Assembly (NCBI GenBank): GCA_023333565.1
Contig: JAJKFH010003165.1
Location: 1,302,001 to 1,366,000 of the forward strand
DNA from: Puffinus mauretanicus
Taxonomy: Eukaryota > Chordata > Aves > Procellariiformes > Procellariidae
Reading direction: 5' to 3'
DNA: 64,000 bases
The position numbers were made by a program, and so were the translations under genes. The notes beneath the pieces were generated by a model. That model was not told the DNA's origin. It made no database searches and saw only the letters and a program-made list of their open reading frames with translations. Shown here in pieces: positions 1-12,343 of the stretch. Positions within the stretch are counted from its first letter, which is position 1, and each line of letters begins with the position of its first letter.

Positions 1-3000
1 GAAGGAGAGAAGGTATTTGCATTCATCTATAAAACGAGAGTAAAAGCAGGGGAAGAACCATGGCATCTCCCAAGGATGTGGAGGACAAATACGCTTCTGA
101 AGCAGGACAGGTCTCAGTCATACATGTTAGGGGACGCGGTCAGGGAACAGCCTGTTTAAACAGCCTGCAGCACGCAGGAGATCAAAAGAGAAGGTCTAAA
201 GGTCCCTTCGGGCTTCATATAGCGGATGAAATAAGAGTGCTCAACATGCTTCATTCCCAAATGGGGGTAATCGTGTCTGCTGTGCAGCAGCTCAGGTCTG
301 ATTGCAATCAGAGTGCTGAGACACCAAGGCCACCCAGGTACAACAGCCTGCTGTAGACGGTACAACGACAGCTAATCAAGTCACATCGGGGACTTTTCAC
401 GTTCTGCAACACCAGTGCTAACAAGCTGCCCTCAGCCAAGGCTACCTAACAGCATATTTCTTAGGACACCCGCCCAACACTGGCTTTTTGTTAGTATTTT
501 GAAAACTATTAGTTAGCCAGTTTTCAGTTCATTGTGTGCCGCGTTCACCGCTAAGATTTCAAACACTGGTAGTTCTAAGTAAAGGTTTTACAGAAAGTAT
601 ATAATAAATAGGGTCATGTTAGTACTTACCAATACGAATTTTTTTTTAAGGTGCAGAAAGGTAATTGGTTCATTTTTAAGTTTTTTCACATTCCCAGTAT
701 TAAAAATCTGATTTTACCGGAACAGCCTGAACAGTCTCAAAAGCTCCTCAGACAACTTAAAAAAAAAAGTTGACTATTTGACTATTGTATTACTTAAGTG
801 ATTTTAAAGCAACCACTCTGTAGTCCATGCAGTGCAATACCATGTTACTTATTTTACTGACAATATAGAACAATTTTCTGGAACAGTCAAACGCCTGATT
901 ATCTCTTCCTCAGGCTGGTTTGTTCTTACTCAACCTTGAATATTTATTGCGAGCAGCAGGTCCCATCACACTGTTATTACTACCTTAGCTATTGCAGATC
1001 AACAGGATGGCCTTGCCATGCAGCTGCTGGGCTTTTTTTCTTCTGCAATTTAGAGACATCAAGAGAAAAATAATTTTCATTTAAAACGTTATCCTTTCCT
1101 AAAAGGTGGATTAAAGTGATCATATTTCACCAACAAGTAACCCACGCATTAGCTCACAGCAGTATCAACAACTAAATTACCTTTGCTGAGTTGCTGCAAC
1201 CTGGAGCAACTGCGACGTTCCAGTCCCACTGGACGGTCCTCACCAGAGTAAATTCAAAACCAAACACTGTATATCGCCATAGGGGTCAGGACATCATGCA
1301 GTAACTTCAGAGAAGTCTCCTCACCCAGGCCAGGCTCCTGCACGGTGTTGCGTTCCCCACTCATGGGCTCATGAGCTCCCCCTGGCTCCTTCCTCAGCTG
1401 GCCCCAGCTTCTTTAGCTCTTCACAGAAAGAGACTCCAGTGTTCAGCACAATAAAACATCATAAAACCTGCTTTTTGGGAGCAAAGATTTCTCCTAACAA
1501 CTTGGTTTTGCAACCACATCCCCTTTCAACTAATCCCTCCAGCTACATGTATGCATTAAAGCATGTTAGACAGACTGCACATGTACTTGCGACAATCATC
1601 CTTTATACTCCAGAGCATCAGATGCATACAGGTGTATTTTAAAAAAAATACCAACCAACAGACTATTCACACAGTCTAGCTTTCCCTCCTTTCAAATGAG
1701 TCATCTTCTTTGAATGTGACCAAGTTATATTTTGCTTGGGAATTAACCCACACAACAGCAGCAGCAGTTTTACAGGTCTCTCCACTCCATACTGGGAAGA
1801 AAAAAAAAAACAAACCACAAACAACAACAACAAAAAAAAACCAAACACAACTTTTCACAGTTTCAGTCGCTTTCCAGCAAAGAGAAGAGCAAATCAAGGG
1901 TCCAAACAGCCAAAAATAAAAAAAACATGTAAGCAGCACATACAATCTTGCTAACAAGGCTGTGCCAAAGCAAATCGTCCTGATTTTCTACCAGCTTTCA
2001 CGGGACTCTATCTGCATACAGATTGAAGGGAAGAGGCATCATTTCTATAGCACACAGCATCCCGCTGATCATTAATCACCATTACCCACTTAGATACTGC
2101 AATATGCAAGACTGATTGCTGCTCCACAACTGCTCCGCGTCTCTCTCAAGCATGCTAGCTCTCAATGCTACCGCACTCCTCTCCATTTTCTTACTAGGAA
2201 GTTAAAGGAAAACATGCAATTTTCATGCCCCAAAAGGAAAGGCAACTCAAATGTCAGAAGGCAAGATGAGTGGCACATAATTTTAGAATTATCACTACCC
2301 CACAGCAATTGAGCCAACAGGTCCTTTTGGGATTCTTTAGTACTTTTCTTGTATTTGTCCATTAACCTAAACACATAAAAACCTGAACTCATTAGAAAAG
2401 AACTATCCGTTTAGTCTATATAGGGGGTCTGGTATTCTGTTGGGTTTCTATGTGGGGCTTTCTTTTTCTTTTTTACTTTTCTTTTTTCTTCTTCTTTTTA
2501 AGAATATAAAAAGGTGTTTTTCTAAGTAGACAGGAGAAGTTTGGGTCTGATTGTTCAACATCAGTTTGTAATATCAAAAACTTTTAACGGGCAAATTTTT
2601 AAAAGCAGAAAACTTTTAAGATATTCACAAATACCACCATTTTTCTTCTTGCTTTATACTCACATGTATGTTGAACATCATTACACAAAATCAGTAATCA
2701 AGCATGTCTAAACGCATTAACATTTCCTTATTACAGCATATGGCAGTCCTTTTAAGCGGTAAGTGCCAGAGTTCATGAGATACTTTGTGTAACTTGCAGG
2801 GTCACGCATTTCCTCTTCAGTTAGTCAGTTTTGAAGAGTGACATGAAAAAGTACAAACTGCACACAAAACACACTTAATTAATACAGCAATCTGTTAATA
2901 ACAAAACGTGGTTTTACTTTGTATATAACTTAGTTAACAATGAGTTGTTTCACCACTTTCATTTATAAGTTAAAATCTCAGTATTTGTGATTAATACATT

Positions 3001-4000
3001 TATCATTCTTTAATAAGATGTGGGAATCCACAGCCCATGTCTGCACTACTATGGGTATACAATGCACATATGTACGCAGGATATCTGCATTGGTATATAA
3101 TTTAATGATGAACTTCCCAGAATATCTGAAGTCCTACTTGACTCTCAGTTATGGGCTGGAGAACTTTTTTCTATGAAATGTAAGAACAGAGGATAAACTG
3201 CATGGAAAATAAAATCTTGCTCATCCCACACCATTTCCAGTTCCACATGAATACATTTGCTTTTTTTAACTTTTGCATTCATGATGGATTCAGCCTAGAA
3301 TTAATTGAATCTTTTGTCTGTATCTGTGAACTTCTGTTGCTTTATTCCCCAGCACCGGAGAATTTTAAAAGATCTCGGTGGATGTTTTGCAAGATGTTTC
3401 TTGAGCCTGCAGTCAAAAATTCTGCTAAATACTTGGCCACAGGTGACAGTAGGAACAACATGAATCAGAAGAGATGGAGAAAGAATATCAACCATAATCT
3501 TGCAGCCGTTCCTCCCGCCCCTGGCCCCCTTCAAGGGAAAATACCTCCCTGAAACCTCTTCCAAGAAGCTGGAGCTAACTTTGGAGAGTAAGGGCACTCT
3601 TCAGCCACTTGCCAGCTGTGGTTTTACATGCTGTGGCTGTGTGTGAAGTCCTCCCTTCAACAAAAGAAACCAAATCTCCTCAGCCAGCTCTCCTACTGCA
3701 GAATATACGCCCTGCTCGTCACTGACAGCGCTACTAAAATGGACAGAAATGCGTACTACTGAATTCTGAAATAAAACAGAGTCACCAAGGGGCTAGCAAT
3801 TGATTGCTGAAGGAGAAACTATTACGTTGAGTAGCATACGTACAAGGTTTCCTACCAGCACACGCGTTAAGCGGGAGGCAGAGAACTTCCCTTTAAAGCT
3901 CGGTAATCACGCTACCTGCGGCAGTGGGGAGGTAGCAAATTTCTAACACAAGAGTAATGTTGGAGATGAAACGCTCCGTTAAAAAAAATAAAGACCTAGC
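1..4000. other. AT-rich non-coding DNA
   Basis: No gene is recognised. The longest open frames are 98 to 116 codons (60-356 and 3202-3552, both +); they show no domain, no biased composition and no family resemblance, and are within what chance gives in such sequence. A long polypyrimidine stretch lies at about 2458-2499, followed by AG and an A-rich segment. It looks like a splice acceptor, but I see no convincing exon after it. Short A and T runs are common. Nothing else in this stretch stands out. Confidence 0.6.
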
Positions 4001-6250
4001 CCAAATTGAACTTTTAACCACACAATTAAAATTTAGGGAAAATAAGTTCGTTCTTCATGAAGGCATGGGAAAAGAACAAAAGCGGTTTTGAGGATGCACA
4101 ATTTAGGTGCAAGTAGTTTAACTGTGGCATCTTACTTCTTTTAAAAAACAGAAACAACAAAATTTGCAGAACATAAATATGGTAAAATAAAACCACAGAT
4201 GCCAATCACTATTTTTGATAATTCCTCTACTCCATGCAGCTTTATTTTACACTGACATTCTCTGACTCCTTATTACTTAATAAAAGGTATTAGCTTCAAT
4301 TAATAATTCTTCTACAGAGGTAAATATAAATGAGAACAGACTAGTAAGTAATGCAGACACTTGTGTATTTAGATGCTAAGGTTAATGATGCTCATTGACA
4401 GCTAGTATGAAAATATGTTTTTTAAATTAGTATTAATAAAATTAGTTTGCTATATTAATAAACCTGTTGGAATACCTTTGGTATATGAACAGAAGCGTTT
4501 CCGTTGACACATCAGTCAAGCACACTTAAGGCAATGGACTTCTTGATTTTTGTAGATCAATGGTAAAATGTACCTTCATGAATGCCTGTCATTGGCAGCA
4601 TTCTACCTGCACAACTTGCATACAAAAAGTTACCCCAAAAAATATTACTAAGTCAGAAAAGTGCATCTATTTTACTGTTTTTAGAAAGGACCTAATTGAA
4701 ACAAACAAAAAAAAACCTTAGTAATACAAAAGTTACAAGTATATAGCTCAAAATTCAGATGGAGACACAAAATTGCAGGCTGAAGATCCTCTTTGAATCT
4801 TCCTTCTCATTCCCTCATCTTAAAATTTTTAGTAACTTTAAAAAAAAGTAGATCTATGCAAGCAGCTTTCAGAAAAGCTTCTAGTGAACCACTGAAAAGT
4901 AAAACATTGATTTTTTTCCTTTGGTCACATATAAAGCAAAGAAAGGTTTCCTCTTTTTTCTCCCTCACTATTTTCGTCTTTTTTCTCCAGTTTTTGGGCA
5001 ACGTGTCATTTTAATAGACAAAAGTGTAGAATATTGGTAAAATGGAAAAAGTAAAAATGAAAAGGAACTTCCAGGAAGTTAATCATGTTATCTAGCCCAT
5101 TGTGTTTTCCAGGATAGCGTTAAGATAAACAAACAAACAACAACAAAAAGAAATTTAAAAAACCCCATGTTTCTCCAAGCAATATTTTTAAAAAGTACTG
5201 AAAAAAATTCAATTTGTAATAGACAAAGAATTTAATCATTTTGACCTGTTTTTTAATACTGAACTTAGAGTAATTTTGATTTTGGCATATTTGGTTTTTT
5301 GGCAGAGGTAGACAGAGGGAAGGTGGGGGTGCTATGAAAATTAACCAAACTTACTTCTTCACCTTGAAGTAATCAGAAGCAGCATGAATAGACTGTTTCT
5401 ATTAACCACTAAATATGAAGAACGTTGGTTGGTTGGGGTTTTTTTAAGCCAGTGAGTTCATGATGAGGACATAAAGACAAGATGAGCAGTGAAGAATCCC
5501 TTCTGAAATCTGTAGTAAATGGAAGCTAAGCTAGAGATAATCTTGGAAGAAAAAAAAAGTCTTCTTTTTTTTTTTTTTTTTGAAGATGACCAGCATATGT
5601 AAAAATAAGAGCACACTTAACCCTAGAGTAACTAACGCCACTTACTGCTGCTATTATTAATACAATTATACTAATACAATTAATATGCTTCTCCTCCCAG
5701 GAATCATTCTTCCTGGGTTCCCTATTCTTCATAAATACATCCTAAGTTGTTACCAGTTTTGTTTTTCAAACTTCGGCTTTTCTTTTCGTCTTTTTTTTTT
5801 TAAATTGAAAATAATCTGTGTGGAAACAGACAATACCAGACTGGTTAAAGAAACCATTCACAGAGAAACCATCTCATGCAAAAGTGAAAGGAAAAAAAAA
5901 AAAAAGATACAAAGCTTTCAGGACTTCTTTTTTCTTCCCATTCTACTTCTTTTTATTCTTCTTCCTCTTTAAAGTAACACTTAACATAAAGCATAGCGGA
6001 AAGAGTATTTCTTATCTTAATATTTAAAGAGCGTGGCAATACGGTACATTTAACCAGCCCCTCAGAGTTATAGATCTTCTAAATTACCAAGTTTTCAATG
6101 CAAAAATTTGGGCATCTGAAGAGAATTGTTCCATCTCCCTTCCTGCCCTCTCATCTCCCTGCCTGAAACGCACATGCTACGTTTCAGCAATTCTTCTAAT
6201 GACACCTTCACAACATTGGTATCAGAGGAGTTCATAGATTCTCTCATCAA
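4001..6250. other. AT-rich non-coding DNA with homopolymer runs
   Basis: This stretch is AT-rich, with many stops in all six frames and no gene I recognise. It contains a run of 17 T at 5565-5581, preceded by a run of A, so the two could pair as a simple hairpin. A run of A lies near 5890. The local short ORFs are made of poly-Lys and poly-Phe encoded by these runs, so they are artefacts of low complexity. Confidence 0.65.
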
Positions 6251-6278
6251 AACTCCTGCAGTGTTCATGGCACTTTGG

Positions 6279-6300
6279 GTGCTCAGCCAGGGCTGAGCAC
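6279..6300. repeat. 22-bp inverted repeat (10-bp arms, 2-nt centre)
   Basis: GTGCTCAGCC is followed by AG and then GGCTGAGCAC. The two 10-base arms are perfect reverse complements. The next base on each side does not pair. The centre is too short to form an ideal RNA loop, so an RNA form would open one or two central pairs. No function is assigned. Confidence 0.85.
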
Positions 6301-6539
6301 AAAAGCACCGAACCAGCTCCACTGGTCGTGGAGGAGACCGTACCTGCACCTGCTGCACGTGGATTAGCTCTTCTCAGCACCTTGCCAAAGGACACCCTTA
6401 GGCCATTTCAGGCACAGAACAAAACACAGCTTTCTATGCCCGCTGTGTCAACTACAATACGCTTATCTGAAGTGTAATAACATGAAATAAAATCAGAAGC
6501 AAAGGATCAGGAGAGAGTTATTCAAAAACAGGAGATGTT

Positions 6540-7200
6540 TTAGAGCTGCAAGGGGGAAGGTTGCAATCGCTTTTGCTGTAGTCTCTCCCCCCAGCCACGT
6601 CCTCGCCCTGTACTTAACATTCACAGTACGAATACTTCATATCCATATTCACACCTCACCCAGGTGAGGTATGCCCCCCTTCCGCAGGTCAGAAGGGTGG
6701 GCTTCATGTACCGACCTGAAATAGCTGAAGAAGTGACAAGATCAAGGAGGCCATACCCATCTGAAAGTCAAATGCTCTATCCGAGACCTGCCTTGTTTAC
6801 CAAAAAGCTCTGACCTGAACCGCTGCTTCCAGTCCTTTTCATTTAGGGTCTGAAGGGAAGACGGGATTAATCCCTGACAGTCCCTGTCTGTCCTTCAGGG
6901 TCTGCTCCACAGGCGCCAAAACGCTTTGGAGGCTCCATCAACTAGCAATCGGGATCATTGTCCTTACTGACGCCAGCCTCGCACTGCTGGCTGCACAGAG
7001 ATCAGCCAGCGTTCGTGCCACTGTCCCAAATGTACCCCGAGCCTTTGTTAGGGTTAGGCCCTCTTTAAACTTCCATCAGGTCTTGCCTTTACCCCACCAG
7101 AGGTCTTGCAGAGGCTGTAACTGGGAAACAAAGAGGTAGCTGGCTCTTAGGGATACGCTGAAGAGACAGTGCATTACAGTCGGTCATCCTCTTGCTAAGC
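6540..7200. other. GC-richer unassigned block
   Basis: Base composition is clearly richer in G and C than on either side, and CpG dinucleotides are more frequent. An imperfect palindrome (acctcac, ccag, gtgaggt) lies at 6653-6670 and carries E-box-like CACCTC/CAGGTG cores. A TTAGGGTTAGG string at 7048-7058 is only two telomere-like units. No long ORF and no repeat family is recognised. It could be an old unlisted repeat, a regulatory element or a non-coding exon; the sequence alone does not decide. Confidence 0.45.
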
Positions 7201-9199
7201 GGGCGACGTGTGTATCGTAATCGTTTGGTTATATTTATTTCCTTTGGGAGGTGTTCGTTTAGTCAAAATTATATAGGTTTTAAATGCGTGTGCTCAATGA
7301 GAAAGAAGGGTGTTGTACCACACTGCCAAAATGCAATTCCCTTTCTCTAATCTATTTGGAAAATATTTAACTTCATTTCAACATGCAATTAGATTAGGTT
7401 CTTATTGGACTATTAAAATCTTCAGAATAATCATCCATCTAAAGCTATTCCACAGCTTGAATTACTGGTATTTTCTATTTTTATATAATGTATTTGGTAA
7501 GAACCCAAATAGCTTTTAATTTTTTTATGTAGCTGCCAAATCATAATACAGTAGGTCAGAGAATGCCTGAAGCAAAACAAAATCCATGATATATAGGCTT
7601 TTTTTTTTTTTTTCCTTTTCTCTTGCAGGCCTGGGTAATGGATGGGCACAAGCAGTTTCACATGCTGTTCTGCATCACAGGATTTAGTCAGAATTAGCTC
7701 ACTGAAATAATTAGTTTTTTCCATACTCGTACTGATTAATGAAGGAAGGAAAGGTAAAATATCTAAACTAGACTAGACAAGACAAAAGAAGGAAGACCTT
7801 CTGTACCTTGTTGTAGGGGGAAAAAATACCTATTTTCTAAACACTATTTAAAATGTATTTTAATATTACTACAGACTTACAAGCTACATCAGCATATGAA
7901 TTTATGCATAGATGCACTCAATGTTATGTCTCTCTAAAATGTATTAGGTGGCATTAGTAACAACTACTAAGTCAAACAACGCTGATGTGCTGGAGGAGAC
8001 AGGAGACTACAAATATATGTTTTGTATTGCTGGCTTGTAGAAGTCACCGTGCAGCAACCCGACTCCTCTTGTGTGCTTAAAAATTATTGCTTTCAGCTCT
8101 GCATTCTTATCCTCCAGATGTTGTCTGAGTTCTTTTCAAAGAATGCTGATTCTTACAGCTCCACTCTTCATTCAGCAAAAATTGGGAAAATAAAGCCACA
8201 AGGCACCCCGCGACTATACCCCAGCATAAAGATCATCCTTTGTCCAGTAAAATGAGCCAGAGTTCAAACTCCAGAGTTTCAAATGTGGGAATGCACATAA
8301 AAAAGGACATGTACTGAGAAAAATCAGAAGGTAATTCTGTATTTGCTGGAATTTATTGTTCCTTTTGTAGGGAACAGGCAGTTCTACTCCAGTGTTTGAG
8401 ATAGAAAAGCCTGAACTTCCCAAATTTTATTGTACACAGTGACCATCTCCTACACGCCTCCCATTCCCAATTGATATGACAATAATTTTCAAAATAATAA
8501 ATGTATTTATCAAAATAAAAGAAGTCCTTTTAGAAATCAGAGAAGGTTCAAAGTCAGTTGCTACTACGGACTTTGCTACTCTTAATTTTACTTGGGAGGC
8601 ACTTAGATACAATGCCAGGCAGACAACAAGCACAAGTGAAAACAAAATGTTACTCTGTGCATTCTGGCCGTACAGTGCAGCCAAGCCTCTGAACCTTTTG
8701 AGATGTACAGCAAAACCTGAGGATCATAAACCACAAGAACTGCAAAAGCTTACCAAATGAACATCTAATTATTAGTATTATGTAGTTTTACTATATAAGG
8801 TGATAATGTCAAATAACTACCCAAGGAAAGTGTGGAAACTGGCGTGTCACTTCAAAAATACAAAATACAACCCAGTACATGAAACCAAGACAGACTACAC
8901 TGTTCCAGATTATTCACCTGCGAATTTGGAGGTTTGAAATCATTAACCTCAAACTGAGATTAATCACATGATTTTTCTTTGTGAATACTGAAAGCAGCCA
9001 CGTACATCTGAAGCTAAAGTACTGAACACAGGTTCATAGAAATAACACAATTGATTTTATATTAAGCAAGTAAAATCATCATACGCCAATAGACAGTGGA
9101 CTACAAACAACTTAATGTAGCAGAAGATCACATATTAAATTTCTTCCCAAAGCCAATGAGATTTAGGATCCTTAGTGAACTCTAAGACATTTGTAACGT
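7201..9199. other. AT-rich non-coding DNA
   Basis: No gene is recognised. A T-rich run lies at 7599-7613. Short ORFs of up to 97 codons overlap on both strands and look random. The block ends at the LTR insertion, with aacgt at 9195-9199 as the left target-site copy. Confidence 0.6.
9195..9199. repeat. Left target-site duplication of the solo LTR
   Basis: aacgt lies immediately before the LTR and aacat immediately after it (9785-9789). The single difference is CG to CA, the expected result of CpG deamination. This supports a 5-bp duplication and exact LTR boundaries. Confidence 0.7.
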
Positions 9200-9784
9200 T
9201 GTCCAGGTTTTGGCTGGGATAGAGTTGATTATCTTCCTAGTAGCTGGTATAGTGCTGTGTTTTGGATTTCGTATGAGAAGAATGTTGATAACACACTGGT
9301 GTTTTAGTTGTTGCTAAGCAGTTTTTATAAGTCAAGGACTTTTCAGCTTCCCATGCTCTCCCAGCAAGGAGGTGTACAAGAAGCTGGGAGGGGGCACAGC
9401 CAGGACAGCTGACTCAAACTGGCCAGAGGGATATTCCATACCATATGACGTCATGCTTAGTAAATAAACTGGGGGGAGTTGGCCGGGGGGCAGTGATCAC
9501 TGCTGGGGATGGGCTGGGCATCAGTCGGTGGGTGGCAAGCGGTTGCATCACTTGTTTTTCCTGGGTTTTGTTCGTCTCTCTCTTGTTGTTTTACTTTTCA
9601 CTATAATTTTCATTATTATTATTATTATTACTATTATTTCAAGTATTAAACTGTTTTTATCTCAACCCAAGAGTTTTCTTACTTTTGCTGTTCTGATTCT
9701 CTCCCCAATCCCCCACCGGTGGGGGGGAGGGTGAACAAGTGGCTGTTTGGTGCTTACCAGCTGACTGGGGTTAAAACCATGACA
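9200..9784 (+). mobile_element. Solo LTR of an avian endogenous retrovirus
   Basis: The element starts TGTCCAGG and ends CATGACA, so it has TG...CA termini, and is about 585 bp long. I recognise the body as a dispersed avian LTR. In order it shows the GGCTGGGATAGAGTT and TAGCTGGTATAGTGCTG motifs near the 5' end, a perfect TGACGTCA CRE-type site at 9446-9453, a decayed TATA box at about 9459-9469, a short (ATT)n tract, an ATTAAA poly(A) signal near 9645 and a C/G-rich palindrome at 9710-9725. The promoter and poly(A) order puts sense on the + strand. No gag, pol or env sequence adjoins it, so it is a solo LTR left by LTR-LTR recombination. The 5-bp target duplication fits class III (ERVL-like) elements, but the class is inferred. 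The family name cannot be given without a repeat library. Confidence 0.9.
9446..9453 (+). promoter_or_regulatory. CRE-type site in the LTR U3 region
   Basis: TGACGTCA is an intact palindromic CREB/ATF consensus just upstream of the degraded TATA element (taaataaac, 9461-9469). In LTRs of this kind it belongs to the retroviral promoter. Whether it is bound today is unknown. Confidence 0.6.
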
Positions 9785-12343
9785 AACATTTACTGAGTCT
9801 TATTTATGACCTAAAACATTATTAACAGAGCCGATGAAAGCTACATAATTCATCTGCAAAGTGAAACTAGGATGGTTAAATTGAAGAGGAAAAGCAGAAA
9901 ACTGACATAGCTTTCAGTAGCATTTCTACATAAAAAACCTAGGCTTAAAATCAAATTAGATCTTTTCTTTCCTAAATCCAGATACTCATCAAGCATACTG
10001 CTCCTTACAACTTCCTTGCAAGTTGTTGTATCAATCATCGCTCTGTGTGATCCAATTTTACTATTAGTTTATTTAACAGTGTTCAAAAGACAACAATTGA
10101 TTAGCTAATCAATTTTGGTTTGGTCCTAGAGAACACAAGATAATGTTTTAATTTTTGTTTACAGCTGAAATGAACAACTGAAAAAAAAAATTCAGCTTTT
10201 CAGCAGGGGCTTCTACAAAAGCAGATTGATGACCCTAATTTTCAAAATTGACAGTGCTCTCCTTCCACAAGCATGTGTAGCAATTAAAAAACAACCACCC
10301 CAAATCAGAACCACTGTTATCTGACAATTTTTAGCTTTGCAAAATAAGTTGATTCGTAATGAAATTAGACCAAAATTACATAAATCGCCACTGAAATAGG
10401 TATTAGCTGTCAGTCGCCTTGGCCACAGGAGCAGAGTGATCAAGAATATTAGCAACATGCCATCTCAACTGCCGTATCAGCTTTAGAAATTCTCCCATTA
10501 GGCATATAGCTTAGAAAATAAGCAGAGACAATTTAAAACACCATGTTTTGCAGCCGTTTTGGACGTCAGTCATCATGCATCAATAATACATCTGAACACA
10601 CACATTTACAATTTCCAGTTAACTTTCAGGTCAGATCCTGAGTCTATTTTAGGAATATCAATCCTGCATTCAAAAGTACAATTATGTTTCATACAGATAC
10701 ATCCAAGATATACAAACACTTCCCGGACAGGCACAGTCTTGGTCTCGTGGTGCAAGGATGGGTGGTACAGCAAAACCACCTGCGAGCGGCTTATGTCCAT
10801 ATTCCACATTTCCCTTCAGCATTTTAGAAACAAAGACCAAGAGAAAAAACCTTCCCAAACTCACCGAGTTAATTATGGAGATACATAGTGTTTCTGGTCA
10901 GTGCATATGCATCACACCTTCCAGTCCAGGTGCATAAACTGCACATGCAAAGCTCACGCAACGAGTCCACCATATCCCTGCACATTAAGCTTCTTGCTAC
11001 ATCGCTCGTATGCTCCTTTAGCCCCTACAGTAACTCCATACCTGTAACAATAACCACATAAATGGTAGCAGCATATGATTTTGCAACCAACTGCACTATT
11101 ACTGTCAACCAAGCTAACTAGTTCAGTCATATTTTAAAAGATGCGATCAGAGTTTAGGCATACCCTAAAATGAGTATTTCAGATATTCTTCGCTCCTCAG
11201 CTATTAAACATAGCTTCAGAAAATTCCAAGCAATGCAACTGCTTAGCTAATAAAAACTAGATTATTACTGATGGGATTTAACACAAAATTTGCATAAACA
11301 CTAATGAAAGCCACAGCAGTGAACAGGCTCCATGCATAGTGATGAGATTAAACAAGAAATCTGATAAACTGATTGAAAGTTCTGCAGTTTGTTTCATCTT
11401 TTAAAGAAGGAGTGAAAATCTCTTTTTATTGCTTTCACATTGTACTGGCATACACCCAATCATTTCATGTGCACAAAGACAGCTTTTTGTGAAGATATGA
11501 GCAGGAGTTAGAACGAAAAATAAGCAGGGCACTAAAAATTTGATTACAAGCATGCGAGCACACACACAGAGCGCGCTCTGCGAAGACAGATACGAAATAT
11601 GACAGAGGACAAAAAGACGGCGATACGTTTACTTTCATCACACTATCTCCTTAGTCTCTCAAAGATAAAGTATATAAAAATACTGCTATTGACCATTGCT
11701 CAATGGAACCAAAATGCTCTCTTTGCAGCAGACCGTGAGACTAGCAGTAGCACAGCGAAAGGCAGTCAAGCTTGGAATTACATGTGTTTTCAACAGGTTC
11801 CCTGAATCCAGGCAGTACTTATCAAATGGGCCCTCTTTCAGGACTTTAGACCTTTATCTAATCTACGCTGACAGAAGAGAAGAGATGAGCTGAGAATACA
11901 TGGGCAACACTTGCAGCCTTTCAAATTACCTGTGCTAAAAGTATCCGTGTCTCCAATAAAAAAGTGTTTGTAAACTTTTCAAATTATAGCTCAGGTGTAA
12001 AAATACTGAGCTGCTTTATTTCAGCCTGAGTGATAACAGTGACTAGAGATCCCCATGCAAAGCCTAGTTCCCCAAGGCCAAATATACACTTCTGTAGGGG
12101 ATGCATATTGATACTGACAGAGTAACCATCCTTTTGTACATAATTTTAAAGCATTTTAAAAGATCCAGAGTGAAGAAGCTCTTTTTCCAGTCATCTGTGA
12201 AATCTGGGATGATGACACCATACAAAAAAAAACCACCAAGTGGTCCATGAAAGCATTCCGCTGAATGAAGACTCATCTCCTACAGCTTTTTGCATCATAT
12301 GTGAACCAAACTGTCTCCAGATCCCCTGGAGATCTCTGAGACT
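9785..12343. other. AT-rich non-coding DNA between LTR and CR1
   Basis: No gene is recognised. A 14-bp perfect palindrome CAGAGCGCGCTCTG lies at 11567-11580, right after a short CA run. A 7-bp-arm inverted repeat (tctccag, atccc, ctggaga) lies at about 12314-12332, just outside the CR1 3' end. ORFs reach 109 codons and look random. Confidence 0.6.

Noticed and set aside
60..356. 98-codon plus-strand ORF with a Met-Ala-Ser start and polar sequence
   Set aside because: No domain, no splice context and a longer-than-chance length only because of local composition; the same segment is also open on the other strand.
7048..7058. TTAGGGTTAGG, telomere-like
   Set aside because: Fewer than two full units; far too short for an interstitial telomeric array.
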